Shown here piece after piece: positions 50,552 to 60,455 of a stretch of DNA of 64,000 nt. How positions within the stretch are numbered: position 1 is the first letter of the stretch; the number at the start of each line of letters is the position of its first letter. The notes beneath the pieces were generated by a model, which worked only from the letters and a program-made list of their open reading frames with translations, made no database searches and was not told where the DNA came from. The DNA comes from Rhizobium sp. P38BS-XIX (GTDB lineage Bacteria; Pseudomonadota; Alphaproteobacteria; Rhizobiales; Rhizobiaceae): positions 1-64,000 of the forward strand of contig NZ_JABAIJ010000015.1 in the NCBI RefSeq assembly GCF_012641435.1, read 5' to 3'. The translations under genes and the position numbers were made by a program.

Positions 50552-53500
50552 ATGGCGCCCAAGACCAATCCGAAACGGGAAAAACAGATCGACGCGGCAC
50601 GCAAATTGGCCGTGGCGGCGGGCGGGGCACACCTCGACCCTGAAATCCTGTTCGGCCGGGCTAGCAATGACGATATGGAGCGCTATACGCCGGAGATGCT
50701 GGCGCTTGCCGCAACTCATGCGGCCAAGGAGCTTGCAGCCTGGAACGGCAATGCGCCCCGCGTCAGCATAGAGCAGGCCGCCGGCATCGAGCCGGATGGC
50801 GTTGCTGTCTCGATCCTCTCGATCACCGACCACAACATGCCCTTCCTCTACGAATCGATCATGGGCGATGTCACCAGCACCTATCGCGACCTCTACATGG
50901 CCGTGCATCCGATTCTGGTCATCGAGGAGGGCAAGCAGCCGAGCCTCTATTCCGCCGAGCACCCGAGCGATCCCACCCATCGCGTCAGCCATATCCAGCT
51001 TCATCTCTCGCCTTTGACAACGGCGCAGGCCAACGACCTCATCAAGCGGGTCCAGACCGTGCTCGACCAGACGCATCTTGCCGTTTCCGACTGGAAGCCG
51101 ATGCTGTCGCGTCTCGACACCGTCATTTCGGAGCTGTCCACCTATGAGGCCGCCGGCCGCCGCAGGAATGACCGTGACGAAGCGCTTGCTTTCCTTGCCT
51201 GGCTAAGAGACGGCAACTTCACCTTCCTCGGCATGCGCGAATATGTCTATTCCGGCAAGGGCGCCAACGCCAAGGTCGAGCGGGATCGCGGCACCGGCCT
51301 CGGCATTCTCTCCAATCCGGATGTCCGTGTTCTCAGGCAGGGCAAGGACGCCGTCACCACGACGCCGGAAATCCTCGCCTTCCTCGATGGCCCCGATTTC
51401 CTGATCGTCACCAAGGCCAACGTCAAGTCGATCGTCCATCGCCGCGCCTATATGGATTATGTCGGCGTCAAGCGCTTCGATGCCGACGGCAATGTGACGG
51501 GCGAGTTGCGCATCGTCGGTCTTTTCACCTCGACGGCCTACACGAGCGCTGCCGCCGAAGTGCCGTTGCTGCGTTCGAAGGTACAGAAGGTCAAGGATCA
51601 CTTCGGCTTCGACCCGACGAGCCATTCTGGCCGCATGCTCGACAACACGCTGGAATCCTATCCGCGTGACGATCTCTTCCAGATCGACACGGCCCTGCTC
51701 GCGAGCTTCGCCGAACAAATCAACGACCTCACGGACCGTCCGCGCGTGCGCGCATTGCCGCGCATCGACCATTTCGATCGGTTCGTGTCTGTCATCGTCT
51801 ATGTCCCCCGCGAGGAATATGATTCCGTCGTTCGCGAGAAGATCGGCAATCATCTGAAGACAGTCTATGACGGGCGCGTTTCCGCTTATTATCCGGCCTT
51901 CCCGGAGGCGAGCGTCGCCCGCGTGCATTTCATCATCGGCCGCAGCGCTGGCAAGACGCCACATGTTCCACAGGCGAAGCTCGAGGAGGCGATTCGCGCC
52001 ATCACGGCCCGCTGGGACGAGCGCTTCGTCATGCTGGCCGGCCCCAAGGCTCCCGGCATCTCTGTCAGCCAGGCCTTTCAGGAAGCCTTCTCGCCGGAAG
52101 ACGCCTTCGCCGATCTACCCGATATGATCGCAACTGCCGGAGCCGATCCGATCCGCATCGGCTTTTATGTCCGCAAGGACGAGGCGGGCGACATTCTCTC
52201 GCTGAAGATCTTCCATGGAGACGGCAACCTCGCGCTCTCACGCCGCGTGCCCCTGCTCGAAAATCTCGGCTTCAACGTCATCAGCGAGCGCACATTCGAT
52301 ATCTATGTCACAGCAAAGGACGGCTCGACCGGCCACGTCGTGCTGCATGACATGGAGCTCGAAGCCCGCAACGGTCTGACCATCGATCTCGCTCGTCACG
52401 GTGCGGCCCTTGAGGAAGCGTTCCTTGCGGCCTTCGGTGGCACGATCGACAACGATGCCTTCAACCGGCTGATCGTCTCGGCCGATCTCTCCGCTCGCGA
52501 AACCAACGTTCTGCGCGCCTATTCGCGCTATCTGCGGCAGGCCGGCATCGCTTATTCGCAGGATTATATCTCATCGACGCTGGATAAATATCCGCGCATT
52601 GCGGCGTCGCTTTTCCGCCTCTTCTACGACACGCTCGACCCCAAGCTCAGCGACAAGAACCGCACGAAGAAGCTTTCCGATCTGCACGCGGCGATCGAAA
52701 CCGAACTTGCCGACGTTCCGAGCCTCGACGACGACCGCATCCTGCGCCGCTACGTCAACGCCATCGATTCCACTCTGCGCACCAACTACTTCCAGAAGAA
52801 CGCGGACGGTACGCCGAAGGCCATGTTGGCCTTCAAGCTGGATCCGAAGCTGCTGGACGGCCTGCCCGAGCCGCGCCCCTTCCGCGAAATCTTCGTCTAT
52901 GGCGTCGAAGTGGAAGGCGTGCATCTGCGCTTCGGCAAGGTGGCCCGTGGCGGCCTGCGCTGGTCGGATCGCGCCGAAGACTATCGCACCGAAGTGCTGG
53001 GCCTCGTGAAGGCGCAGCAGGTCAAGAACGCGGTTATCGTGCCCGTCGGCGCCAAGGGCGGCTTCTATCCGAAGAAGCTTCCGGTTGGCGGTAGCCGCGA
53101 CGAGGTCTTCAATGCAGGCCGCGACGCCTACAAGACCTATATCCGCACGCTGCTATCGATCACCGACAACATCTCCGGCGCCGATATCATTCCGCCGGCC
53201 GATACGGTGCGCCTCGATGGTGACGATCCCTATTTCGTCGTCGCAGCCGACAAGGGCACCGCCACCTTCTCCGACACCGCCAATGCGCTGGCGCAGGAAG
53301 CCGGCTTCTGGCTGGACGACGCCTTCGCCTCGGGCGGCTCGGCCGGCTATGACCACAAGAAGATGGGCATCACCGCGCGCGGCGCCTGGGAAACTGTAAA
53401 GCGCCACTTCCGTGAAATGGACATCGACATCCAGACGACGCCCTTCAACGTCGTCGGCGTCGGCGACATGTCCGGTGACGTCTTCGGCAACGGCATGCTG

Positions 53501-55342
53501 CTCTCCCCGAAGATCCGGCTGCTTGCCGCCTTCGACCACCGCGATATCGTCATCGATCCGGATCCGGACATGGAGAAGACGTTGGCCGAACGCCAGCGCC
53601 TCTTCAACCTCGCGCGCTCCAGCTGGCAGGATTTCGACAAGTCCGTCCTGTCGAAGGGCGCGATGATCATTTCCCGTTCGGCAAAGTCGGTGACGCTGAC
53701 ACCGGAAGCGGCGGCTGCTATCGGCATCGACAAATCGGTCGCAACACCGTTCGAGATCATGACCGCGATCCTCAAGGCTCCGGTGGATCTGCTGTGGTTC
53801 GGCGGCATCGGCACCTACGTCAAGGCGCCGTCCGAGACGGATTCGGAAGTCGGCGACCGCGCCAACGATCCGATCCGCATCACGGCCGAGGAAGTCCGCG
53901 CCAAGGTGATCGGCGAAGGCGCCAATCTCGGCGTCACGCAGAAGGGCCGCATCGCCTACGGCCTCAAGGGCGGGCGCTGCAACTCCGACGCCATCGACAA
54001 CTCCGCCGGCGTCAACACCTCGGACGTCGAGGTCAACATCAAAATCGCACTTGCCAATGCCATGTTCGACGACCGGCTGACGCGCGCCAAGCGCGATACG
54101 CTGCTCGCATCCATGACCGACGAAGTGGCGACGCTGGTCCTGCGCAACAACTACCTGCAATCCCTGGCGATCTCGCTGACGGAGCGCAAGGGCACCGGCA
54201 ACGGTCTCGAGCTCAGCCGCTTCATGGGCGTGCTGGAAGGCGCCAAGCAGCTCAACCGCAAGGTCGAGACCCTGCCTGACGACCAGACCTTCGCCGAGCG
54301 CTACGCCAACGGACGGCCGCTCACCCGCCCTGAAATCGGCGTGCTGCTCTCCTACGCCAAGATTGTTCTCTTCGATGCAATCGTGGCCAGCGACTTGCCT
54401 GACGACCCCTACTTCGCCGCAACCCTCAGCCGCTACTTCCCGGCCAAGATGCAGCGTTCGAACGCCACCGATATCGAAAGCCATCGTCTGCGCCGCGAAA
54501 TCATCGGCACGGCGCTTGCCAACGAGGCCATCAACCGTGGTGGCCCCGGCTTTGCTGTCAGCATGATGGATGCCACGGCGGCATCAGCCGCCGAAGTGGT
54601 CAAGGCTGCCGTCATCGCTCGCGACGGCTTTGACCTCGACCGGCTCTGGAACGAGACGGACGCATTGGACGGCAAGGTGGGCGGCCAGATGCAGAACCGC
54701 GTTTATGGCGAGATCACCGAGGTCTATACCGTGCTGACGCGTCTCCTGCTGAAGACCGGTGCGACGAAGGGTGAGATCGAGGAAACCGTTAGCCGGCTTC
54801 GCGCAGCCCTGAAAAAGCTGCGTCCCGTCTTCCTCAGCCATATCCCGGCGGATTTCGCCGCCGAGATCGCGGCGCGCGAAGCGGAATATCTGGCAGCCGG
54901 CCTGCCGGAAAAGCTGGCTTCGGAGATCGCGACGATCTACGCGCTCGTCCTCGTCCCGGAGATCATGCAGATCGCCGAACGCACCGGCGATACGCTGAAC
55001 CGGGCGGCGGAAAGCTACTTCACGGTGTCGCAGACCTTCCGGGTCGGCCGCCTGCTGCTGGCCGGCAGCCGCATCGTCACCGGCGATCACTACGAAAGCC
55101 TCGCCTTGGCGCGCAGCCTCGACCAGATCGCCGGCGCCCGCCGCGATATCGTCATCTCCGCCTTGTCCAACCATCCGAAGGACAAGCAGCCGGTTCAGGC
55201 ATGGCATGCGGAGGATCGCATCCGCATCAATCGCATAGCTGAGGAACTCGGTGGTCTCAGTGAAAGCGGCGAGCCCAATCTCGCGCGCATCACCGTTGCC
55301 GCAGGCCTGCTCAGCGATCTTGCGAACGGCCGGGCAAGGTGA
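50552..55342 (+). CDS. gdhZ: NAD-specific glutamate dehydrogenase, 180-kDa class
   Basis: This 1596-aa enzyme is the large (L_180) glutamate dehydrogenase found in many alphaproteobacteria. N-terminal regulatory regions run to about residue 730. The catalytic domain follows with VPVGAKGGFYPKKLP, VAADKGTATFSDTAN and GVGDMSGDVFGNGMLLSPKI (NAD-binding side), and a long C-terminal region. It deaminates glutamate to 2-oxoglutarate, a catabolic role in using amino acids. GGGAGGAATTTC precedes the ATG. The 290-bp region before it is AT-rich and holds the promoters of gdhZ and the divergent pdxY, without a clear operator. Confidence 0.95.
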   Translation: MAPKTNPKREKQIDAARKLAVAAGGAHLDPEILFGRASNDDMERYTPEMLALAATHAAKELAAWNGNAPRVSIEQAAGIEPDGVAVSILSITDHNMPFLYESIMGDVTSTYRDLYMAVHPILVIEEGKQPSLYSAEHPSDPTHRVSHIQLHLSPLTTAQANDLIKRVQTVLDQTHLAVSDWKPMLSRLDTVISELSTYEAAGRRRNDRDEALAFLAWLRDGNFTFLGMREYVYSGKGANAKVERDRGTGLGILSNPDVRVLRQGKDAVTTTPEILAFLDGPDFLIVTKANVKSIVHRRAYMDYVGVKRFDADGNVTGELRIVGLFTSTAYTSAAAEVPLLRSKVQKVKDHFGFDPTSHSGRMLDNTLESYPRDDLFQIDTALLASFAEQINDLTDRPRVRALPRIDHFDRFVSVIVYVPREEYDSVVREKIGNHLKTVYDGRVSAYYPAFPEASVARVHFIIGRSAGKTPHVPQAKLEEAIRAITARWDERFVMLAGPKAPGISVSQAFQEAFSPEDAFADLPDMIATAGADPIRIGFYVRKDEAGDILSLKIFHGDGNLALSRRVPLLENLGFNVISERTFDIYVTAKDGSTGHVVLHDMELEARNGLTIDLARHGAALEEAFLAAFGGTIDNDAFNRLIVSADLSARETNVLRAYSRYLRQAGIAYSQDYISSTLDKYPRIAASLFRLFYDTLDPKLSDKNRTKKLSDLHAAIETELADVPSLDDDRILRRYVNAIDSTLRTNYFQKNADGTPKAMLAFKLDPKLLDGLPEPRPFREIFVYGVEVEGVHLRFGKVARGGLRWSDRAEDYRTEVLGLVKAQQVKNAVIVPVGAKGGFYPKKLPVGGSRDEVFNAGRDAYKTYIRTLLSITDNISGADIIPPADTVRLDGDDPYFVVAADKGTATFSDTANALAQEAGFWLDDAFASGGSAGYDHKKMGITARGAWETVKRHFREMDIDIQTTPFNVVGVGDMSGDVFGNGMLLSPKIRLLAAFDHRDIVIDPDPDMEKTLAERQRLFNLARSSWQDFDKSVLSKGAMIISRSAKSVTLTPEAAAAIGIDKSVATPFEIMTAILKAPVDLLWFGGIGTYVKAPSETDSEVGDRANDPIRITAEEVRAKVIGEGANLGVTQKGRIAYGLKGGRCNSDAIDNSAGVNTSDVEVNIKIALANAMFDDRLTRAKRDTLLASMTDEVATLVLRNNYLQSLAISLTERKGTGNGLELSRFMGVLEGAKQLNRKVETLPDDQTFAERYANGRPLTRPEIGVLLSYAKIVLFDAIVASDLPDDPYFAATLSRYFPAKMQRSNATDIESHRLRREIIGTALANEAINRGGPGFAVSMMDATAASAAEVVKAAVIARDGFDLDRLWNETDALDGKVGGQMQNRVYGEITEVYTVLTRLLLKTGATKGEIEETVSRLRAALKKLRPVFLSHIPADFAAEIAAREAEYLAAGLPEKLASEIATIYALVLVPEIMQIAERTGDTLNRAAESYFTVSQTFRVGRLLLAGSRIVTGDHYESLALARSLDQIAGARRDIVISALSNHPKDKQPVQAWHAEDRIRINRIAEELGGLSESGEPNLARITVAAGLLSDLANGRAR

Positions 55343-55394
55343 CACAGTCCGCCCCGACCCCGTCAGGCGGGTGAGGGATTGAGGGCAGGATCTG

Positions 55395-56780
55395 GTGGTA
55401 ACCGAAATCGACAATCACGTGCCGGCCAAAGTGCCGGCACGGGGCATCTGGGGCTGGATGTTCTTCGACTGGGCGGCTCAGCCGTTCTTCACGGTGGTGA
55501 CCACCTTCATCTTCGGCCCCTATTTCGTTGCGCGGTTGACGGCCGATCCCGTCTCCGCCCAGACGACCTGGAGCAACATGGCGACGATCTCCTCGGTGAT
55601 CATCGCCATTCTCTCCCCGGTCCTCGGCTCGATCGCCGACCAATCCGGTGCGCGCAAACCGTGGATCGCCTTCTTCGCCGTCATCAAGATCGCGAGCCTG
55701 TTCTGCCTCTGGGGTGCTGCACCCGGATCGCCTGTCATCTATCCCGTGATCTTCATGATCCTGGCCTCGATCTCAGCCGAATTCTCAATCGTCTTCAACG
55801 ATTCCATGATGCCGCGGCTGGTCGGCAAGGATGATGTCGGCAGGCTGTCAAACGCCGCCTGGGGGCTCGGCTATCTCGGTGGGATGATCGTTCTCATTAC
55901 CGTCGTTGCGCTGCTGGCCGGCAATCCGCAGACCGGCAAGACCATCCTCGGCCTGACGCCGCTCTTCGGCCTCGATGCCACGCTCGGTGAAGACGCACGC
56001 ATCACCGGGCCGATTTCGGCCGTCTGGTATCTGATCTTCATCCTGCCGATGTTCTTCTTCACCCCGGATGCAGCCCGCGGTCTGCCATTTCGCGCCGCCG
56101 TTCGATCGGGCCTGCGTGAGCTCTCGGCGACCCTCAGTGAGCTGAAACGCCGGCGCGGCATCAGCCTCTTTTTGATTGCCCGCATGATCTATCAGGATGG
56201 CGTCAATGGTCTCTTGATCCTCGGCGGCACCTTCGCGGCCGGCATGTTCGGCTGGGCGACGATCGAAATCGGCATCTACGGCATTATTCTGAACGTCATC
56301 GCCATCTTCGGCTGCTTCGCGGCAGGCTACGTCGATCGCTGGCTGGGCTCGAAGATCACCGTTGTCATCAGCCTGACTTTGCTGCTTATCGCCACCTTCG
56401 GCATCATCTCGACTGGCCCGGGTTTCACTCTGTTCGGCCTCGTACCGCTTTCGACCGCCAATTCCGGCGGCCTGTTCGGCACGGCAGCGGAAAAGGCCTA
56501 TATCGGCTACGGTCTGTTGATCGGCATAGCCTTTGGCCCCGTACAGGCTTCCTCACGCTCCTATCTTGCCCGCAGCGTCAGCCTCGCGGAGGCCGGACGT
56601 TATTTCGGCATCTACGCTCTGTCAGGCCGCGCCACCAGCTTCATGGCAACGCTGTTCTTCTCGCTCGTGACTTATTGGAGCGGCTCGGCACGCCTCGGCA
56701 TGGCAACCCTCGTCATCTTTCTCGCCGGCGGCCTTCTGATACTTTTGCCAACACCCTATCCGGCTGACAAAGCGAAGTAG
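55395..56780 (+). CDS. MFS permease of the UMF1 (Atg22-like) family
   Basis: This 461-aa protein has about twelve membrane segments and the UMF1/Atg22 N-terminus GIWGWMFFDWAAQPFFTVV, followed by SPVLGSIADQSGARKP. Later YVDRWLGSKITVVISL and GLLIGIAFGPVQASSRSYLA fit the family, whose yeast member exports vacuolar amino acids. The bacterial substrate is unknown. It starts with GTG 55395, 52 bp after gdhZ, and may be co-transcribed with it, which would fit amino-acid transport but is not proven. Confidence 0.85.
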   Translation: MVTEIDNHVPAKVPARGIWGWMFFDWAAQPFFTVVTTFIFGPYFVARLTADPVSAQTTWSNMATISSVIIAILSPVLGSIADQSGARKPWIAFFAVIKIASLFCLWGAAPGSPVIYPVIFMILASISAEFSIVFNDSMMPRLVGKDDVGRLSNAAWGLGYLGGMIVLITVVALLAGNPQTGKTILGLTPLFGLDATLGEDARITGPISAVWYLIFILPMFFFTPDAARGLPFRAAVRSGLRELSATLSELKRRRGISLFLIARMIYQDGVNGLLILGGTFAAGMFGWATIEIGIYGIILNVIAIFGCFAAGYVDRWLGSKITVVISLTLLLIATFGIISTGPGFTLFGLVPLSTANSGGLFGTAAEKAYIGYGLLIGIAFGPVQASSRSYLARSVSLAEAGRYFGIYALSGRATSFMATLFFSLVTYWSGSARLGMATLVIFLAGGLLILLPTPYPADKAK

Positions 56781-56786
56781 GCAAAG

Positions 56787-56818
56787 AAAATCCCGGCAGG
56801 CGAACCGGCCGGGATATA
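56787..56818. terminator. Terminator between convergent MFS and purH genes
   Basis: TCCCGGC (56791-56797) pairs with GCCGGGA (56808-56814). On the minus strand the stem is followed by TTTTCTTT, fitting an intrinsic terminator for purH; on the plus strand the T content is lower. Confidence 0.75.
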
Positions 56819-56847
56819 AATTTTCTCAATCAGGTATATCCGTCCGA

Positions 56848-58464
56848 TCAATGGCGGAAATGGCGCACGCCAGTAAAGACCATTGCGACATTGTGTTCGT
56901 TGGCCGCGTCGATGACTTCCTGGTCGCGCATCGAGCCACCTGGCTGGATGACGGCGGTGGCGCCGGCAGCGATCGCCGAGAGCAGGCCGTCGGCAAACGG
57001 CAGGAAGGCTTCCGAGGCAACGGCGGAGCCGCGCGTCAGCGGCTCGGCGAGCCCCATGGCCTTGGCGGCTTCCTCGGCCTTGATGGCGGCGATGCGGGCG
57101 GAATCAACACGGCTCATCTGTCCCGCGCCGATACCGGCCGTCTGGCCATCCTTGGCGTAAACGACGGCATTCGACTTCACATGCTTGGCGACACGGAAGG
57201 CGAACTTCATGTCCTCAAGCTCCTGCGCCGTCGGCGCGCGCTTGGTGACGACCTTGAGCTCCATGTCCTCGACCAAGGCATTGTCGCGGTTCTGCACCAG
57301 CAGGCCGCCGGAGACGGTCTTCGCGGTCAGGCCGGCGACACGCGGATCGGGCAGGGCGCCGACCGAAAGCAGACGGAGGTTCGGCTTGCGGGCGATGATC
57401 GCCTTGGCTTCCTCGGTGACGTCAGGCGCGATGATGACTTCGGTGAAGAGCTTGACGATCTCTTCCGCCGTTTCAGCGTCGAGCAGGCTGTTCAGCGCGA
57501 TGATACCGCCAAAGGCCGAGGTGGAATCGCAGGCAAGCGCGCGCTTGTAGGCTTCCACGAGGCTCGGGCCGGTGGCAACGCCGCAGGGGTTGGCATGCTT
57601 GATGATCGCGCAGGCCGGGCCGTTTTCCGGCAGGAACTCGGCAACGAGCTCATAAGCTGCGTCGGTGTCATTGATGTTGTTGTAGGAAAGCTGCTTGCCC
57701 TGGATGAGCGTTGCCGTGGAAACACCGGGGCGGTTTTCGCCGGTCAGGTAGAAAGCCGCCTTCTGGTGCGGGTTTTCGCCGTAGCGCATTTCCTCGCGCA
57801 GAACGCCGCCTATCACCCGGTGGCGCGGCGTGGCGATATCGAGGGCTTCGGCAAACCAGTTCGAAATCATCGCGTCATAGGCTGCGGTGCGGGCAAACGC
57901 CTTGGCGGCCATGCGCTTGCGGAAATCATAAGTCGTCTGGCCGGCATCGGCGGAAAGCTGCGCCAGCATCTCGGCATAATCGGCAGGATCGGTGAGCGTC
58001 GTCACATAGGCATGGTTCTTGGCCGAAGCGCGGATCATCGCCGGACCACCGATGTCGATGTTCTCCACCGTCGTCGGATAGTCGCCACCGGCCTTGCGAA
58101 CGTCCTCGAAGGGATAGAGGTTGATGACGGCAAGATCGATGCCCTCTATGCCGTGCTCCTTCATTGCAGCCTGATGCTCGGCATCGTCGCGGATGGCGAG
58201 CAGACCGCCATGCACTTTCGGATGCAGCGTCTTGACGCGGCCGTCCATGATCTCAGGAAAATTCGTCACTTCCGATACGTCGGTCACGGCAAGGCCGGCC
58301 GCGGCAATCGCCTTGTGCGTGCCGCCGGTCGACAGCAGACGCACACCCTGCTCGCTAAGCGCGCGCGCCAGCTCGACGATGCCGGTCTTGTCGAAAACGG
58401 ACAGAAGCGCGGTTTTCACCTTCACCTTGTCGGGAGCAGGAATTTTCTTGGAAACGACGGCCAT
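56848..58464 (-). CDS. purH: Bifunctional AICAR transformylase / IMP cyclohydrolase
   Basis: The 538-aa enzyme performs the last two steps of IMP synthesis. The N-terminal cyclohydrolase domain has ALLSVFDKTGIVELARAL and GRVKTLHPKVHGGLLAIRD. The transformylase domain carries the catalytic Lys-His pair within AIIKHANPCGVATG, and PNLRLLSVG and VVYAKDGQTAGIGAGQMSRV follow. The C-terminus ends GVRHFRH, the invariant PurH end. The 564-aa open frame on the opposite strand is a shadow. The gene is next to a heparinase-like gene on the same strand. Confidence 0.97.
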   Translation of the reverse strand: MAVVSKKIPAPDKVKVKTALLSVFDKTGIVELARALSEQGVRLLSTGGTHKAIAAAGLAVTDVSEVTNFPEIMDGRVKTLHPKVHGGLLAIRDDAEHQAAMKEHGIEGIDLAVINLYPFEDVRKAGGDYPTTVENIDIGGPAMIRASAKNHAYVTTLTDPADYAEMLAQLSADAGQTTYDFRKRMAAKAFARTAAYDAMISNWFAEALDIATPRHRVIGGVLREEMRYGENPHQKAAFYLTGENRPGVSTATLIQGKQLSYNNINDTDAAYELVAEFLPENGPACAIIKHANPCGVATGPSLVEAYKRALACDSTSAFGGIIALNSLLDAETAEEIVKLFTEVIIAPDVTEEAKAIIARKPNLRLLSVGALPDPRVAGLTAKTVSGGLLVQNRDNALVEDMELKVVTKRAPTAQELEDMKFAFRVAKHVKSNAVVYAKDGQTAGIGAGQMSRVDSARIAAIKAEEAAKAMGLAEPLTRGSAVASEAFLPFADGLLSAIAAGATAVIQPGGSMRDQEVIDAANEHNVAMVFTGVRHFRH

Positions 58465-58559
58465 GGGCTTTCTCCGATCTGGAATAGGGAGATGTGGCGT
58501 CCGGCGGGGAGGGCGCGGGACGATAATGCCGCCCCGTTAGCATAGCTGACAAGCTTAGC

Positions 58560-60290
58560 CTATGGCCGATAGGATAAAAACCAACGGATTTCCGGCTTTT
58601 CAGCGATCTGGAAAACGATCTCCAGCTGATCCGAGGAGCGCATGCCTGAGGGATCGGCGAAAAAGATATCTTCCGCGACAAGCACGTCGTTGCCCGGCGA
58701 GGAGAAGACCCAGGTCTCTCCATCCGGCGCGATCAGCAGGGCGCTGTCGGTCTCCGTCTGCAGCAGGCTGATGGAGGGATGAATATGGAAGCGGGCGGAT
58801 GCGATGCCGTCACCCTTCGGCGCCTGCTTGCGGCCCTCCGGCACCAGAAAGCGATCACGTCCCGCCAGGATGGTGCCTGATGCGTTCAGGCTCAGTTCGC
58901 GCTCATGCACATAGCCGAAGGTGGAGAGATAGCCGTCATGCGCCGCACGCACGTAATCGCGCCCATCTTCCGTCTCGGCCCGCTCGACAATGACCTTCTT
59001 CACGCCGCTGACCATGATCGGCCCGAGCGATTTCGACTTGGAGAACTGGCTCGACGAGGTGTCGTTGAGCGTTACAGTCGAATGCGCGGCCGTGGCGCGC
59101 GCTGTCTGCAGGTAGCGCTCGCCGGCAAATTCCGGCGCTCCGGAATTGATGATGAAGCGCGTCTTGCCCGAAGACATCTCAAAGGAGAGACAGCCGGCAT
59201 GCGCCGTGCGGCTGAGATCGGAGGAGGCGGGACCACCGGCATCGATGATGACCACAGCCTGTGCGGCAGCCAGCCGGTGATACTTCGTATGCGGCAGCGC
59301 CTTGAAAACCTGGCCGGCCGTCTCGTCATAACGCAACACCGACATCAGCTCATTGGCAAGCGTCGAGGTTGCGCCGTTGAACAATGCCAGATCGCCGTCC
59401 TGGTGCCGGAAGAAGCGCAGCGCCGGATACATGCGGTCTATGCCGGGAATAAGCCGGATCGGCACATCATGGCCGAGATTGACATAGGTTTGGCGCAGGG
59501 GCAGCAGATCGAGCAGCAACTCCAACGATACGCGTGGGTTGCGGGAGATATGGCCGCCATCCTGCAGGATCTGCCGGTCGATCTCGCGATCCAGCGCCTG
59601 CCCCGCGCGTTTCACGGCAAGAGCGCTGTTGGGCATGGCAACAGAGGACATGGCAAGCGCGATGCGGACGCGAAACTTCGTCATGCCATCGCGCGCCGAT
59701 GGCGCCATCCGGCGCAAAAAGCGGACGTGAAAGACCAGCATGCGCATGAAACGGCGATAAAAGGCGCTATCCGTACCATGCAGAAGCACGGGTGAATGTG
59801 AGAGAAGTGCGATCAACCGCTGTGCCGCAATATCGGGCGACCATGCTAGCCCGTGCAACCGGCGGCCATGGACCGCAATCCAATCCGTCAGGATCGCCCG
59901 CGCCAGCGCCGAGGCCTGATCGCTCTTTTCCGCCCGCAAGTGCCGAAGCCAGCGAAAATTATGCAGTCGCGCGGCAAAGGCGCGCGATGGCAATTCCAGT
60001 GAAAATGGAGAGGCGCCCTGCGTTTCCAGAACGCGACCGGCGAGCAGGATGCGGCCGTTCAGCAATTCCTCGACGAAAAAGGGATCGACGCTGCGCAGAT
60101 CGGTCGGGGCCACGATCAGGCGTTCCGGCACACGCATCGTGTGGCGGGTGAGACGCAATCGCGTCAACGCCGCGCGGCGCGACATCCGCCGCCATGCTTC
60201 CCGCATGTATGTACTCACAAAACCCTGCCGCAGACCTGCATATTTGCTCTGCTTACTCTCATGAGCCGTGGTTAAAAAGAGGTTACCCAT
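58560..60290 (-). CDS. Heparinase II/III-like protein
   Basis: The 576-aa protein has an alpha-helical N-terminal toroid (about 60-310, with FRWLRHLRAE and DGGHISRNPRVSLELLLDLL) and a C-terminal beta-sandwich region of the Hepar_II_III kind. The latter has FINSGAPEF and HSTVTLNDTSSSQFS near residues 370-410. Such enzymes cleave uronic-acid polysaccharides or act in capsule metabolism; the substrate is unknown. No clear signal peptide is visible. ATG 60290 is the first start, but an ATG at 60206 is equally possible since the first 28 residues look unconserved. It is upstream of purH and downstream of the rsmB-like gene, a common rhizobial order. Confidence 0.83.
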   Translation of the reverse strand: MGNLFLTTAHESKQSKYAGLRQGFVSTYMREAWRRMSRRAALTRLRLTRHTMRVPERLIVAPTDLRSVDPFFVEELLNGRILLAGRVLETQGASPFSLELPSRAFAARLHNFRWLRHLRAEKSDQASALARAILTDWIAVHGRRLHGLAWSPDIAAQRLIALLSHSPVLLHGTDSAFYRRFMRMLVFHVRFLRRMAPSARDGMTKFRVRIALAMSSVAMPNSALAVKRAGQALDREIDRQILQDGGHISRNPRVSLELLLDLLPLRQTYVNLGHDVPIRLIPGIDRMYPALRFFRHQDGDLALFNGATSTLANELMSVLRYDETAGQVFKALPHTKYHRLAAAQAVVIIDAGGPASSDLSRTAHAGCLSFEMSSGKTRFIINSGAPEFAGERYLQTARATAAHSTVTLNDTSSSQFSKSKSLGPIMVSGVKKVIVERAETEDGRDYVRAAHDGYLSTFGYVHERELSLNASGTILAGRDRFLVPEGRKQAPKGDGIASARFHIHPSISLLQTETDSALLIAPDGETWVFSSPGNDVLVAEDIFFADPSGMRSSDQLEIVFQIAEKPEIRWFLSYRP

Positions 60291-60455
60291 ATACCAATTA
60301 AGTGCATGTTCACTGGTTTTTTACCGTTTGGTAAACGACACAGCGAAACATGCCGAGAGCAATTCCAGGAAAAGCGCATAGCGGTTTTCCGTCCGAAATT
60401 GCGAGAAAACAAAGAGATAGTTCCTGCCCGTGTTTCGAAGAAAGGCGGACGGGAA

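Noticed and set aside
56851..58545. 564-aa open frame on the plus strand across purH
   Set aside because: Antisense of purH, which has all catalytic motifs; the plus-strand product is Gly/Arg/Asp-rich with no similarity.
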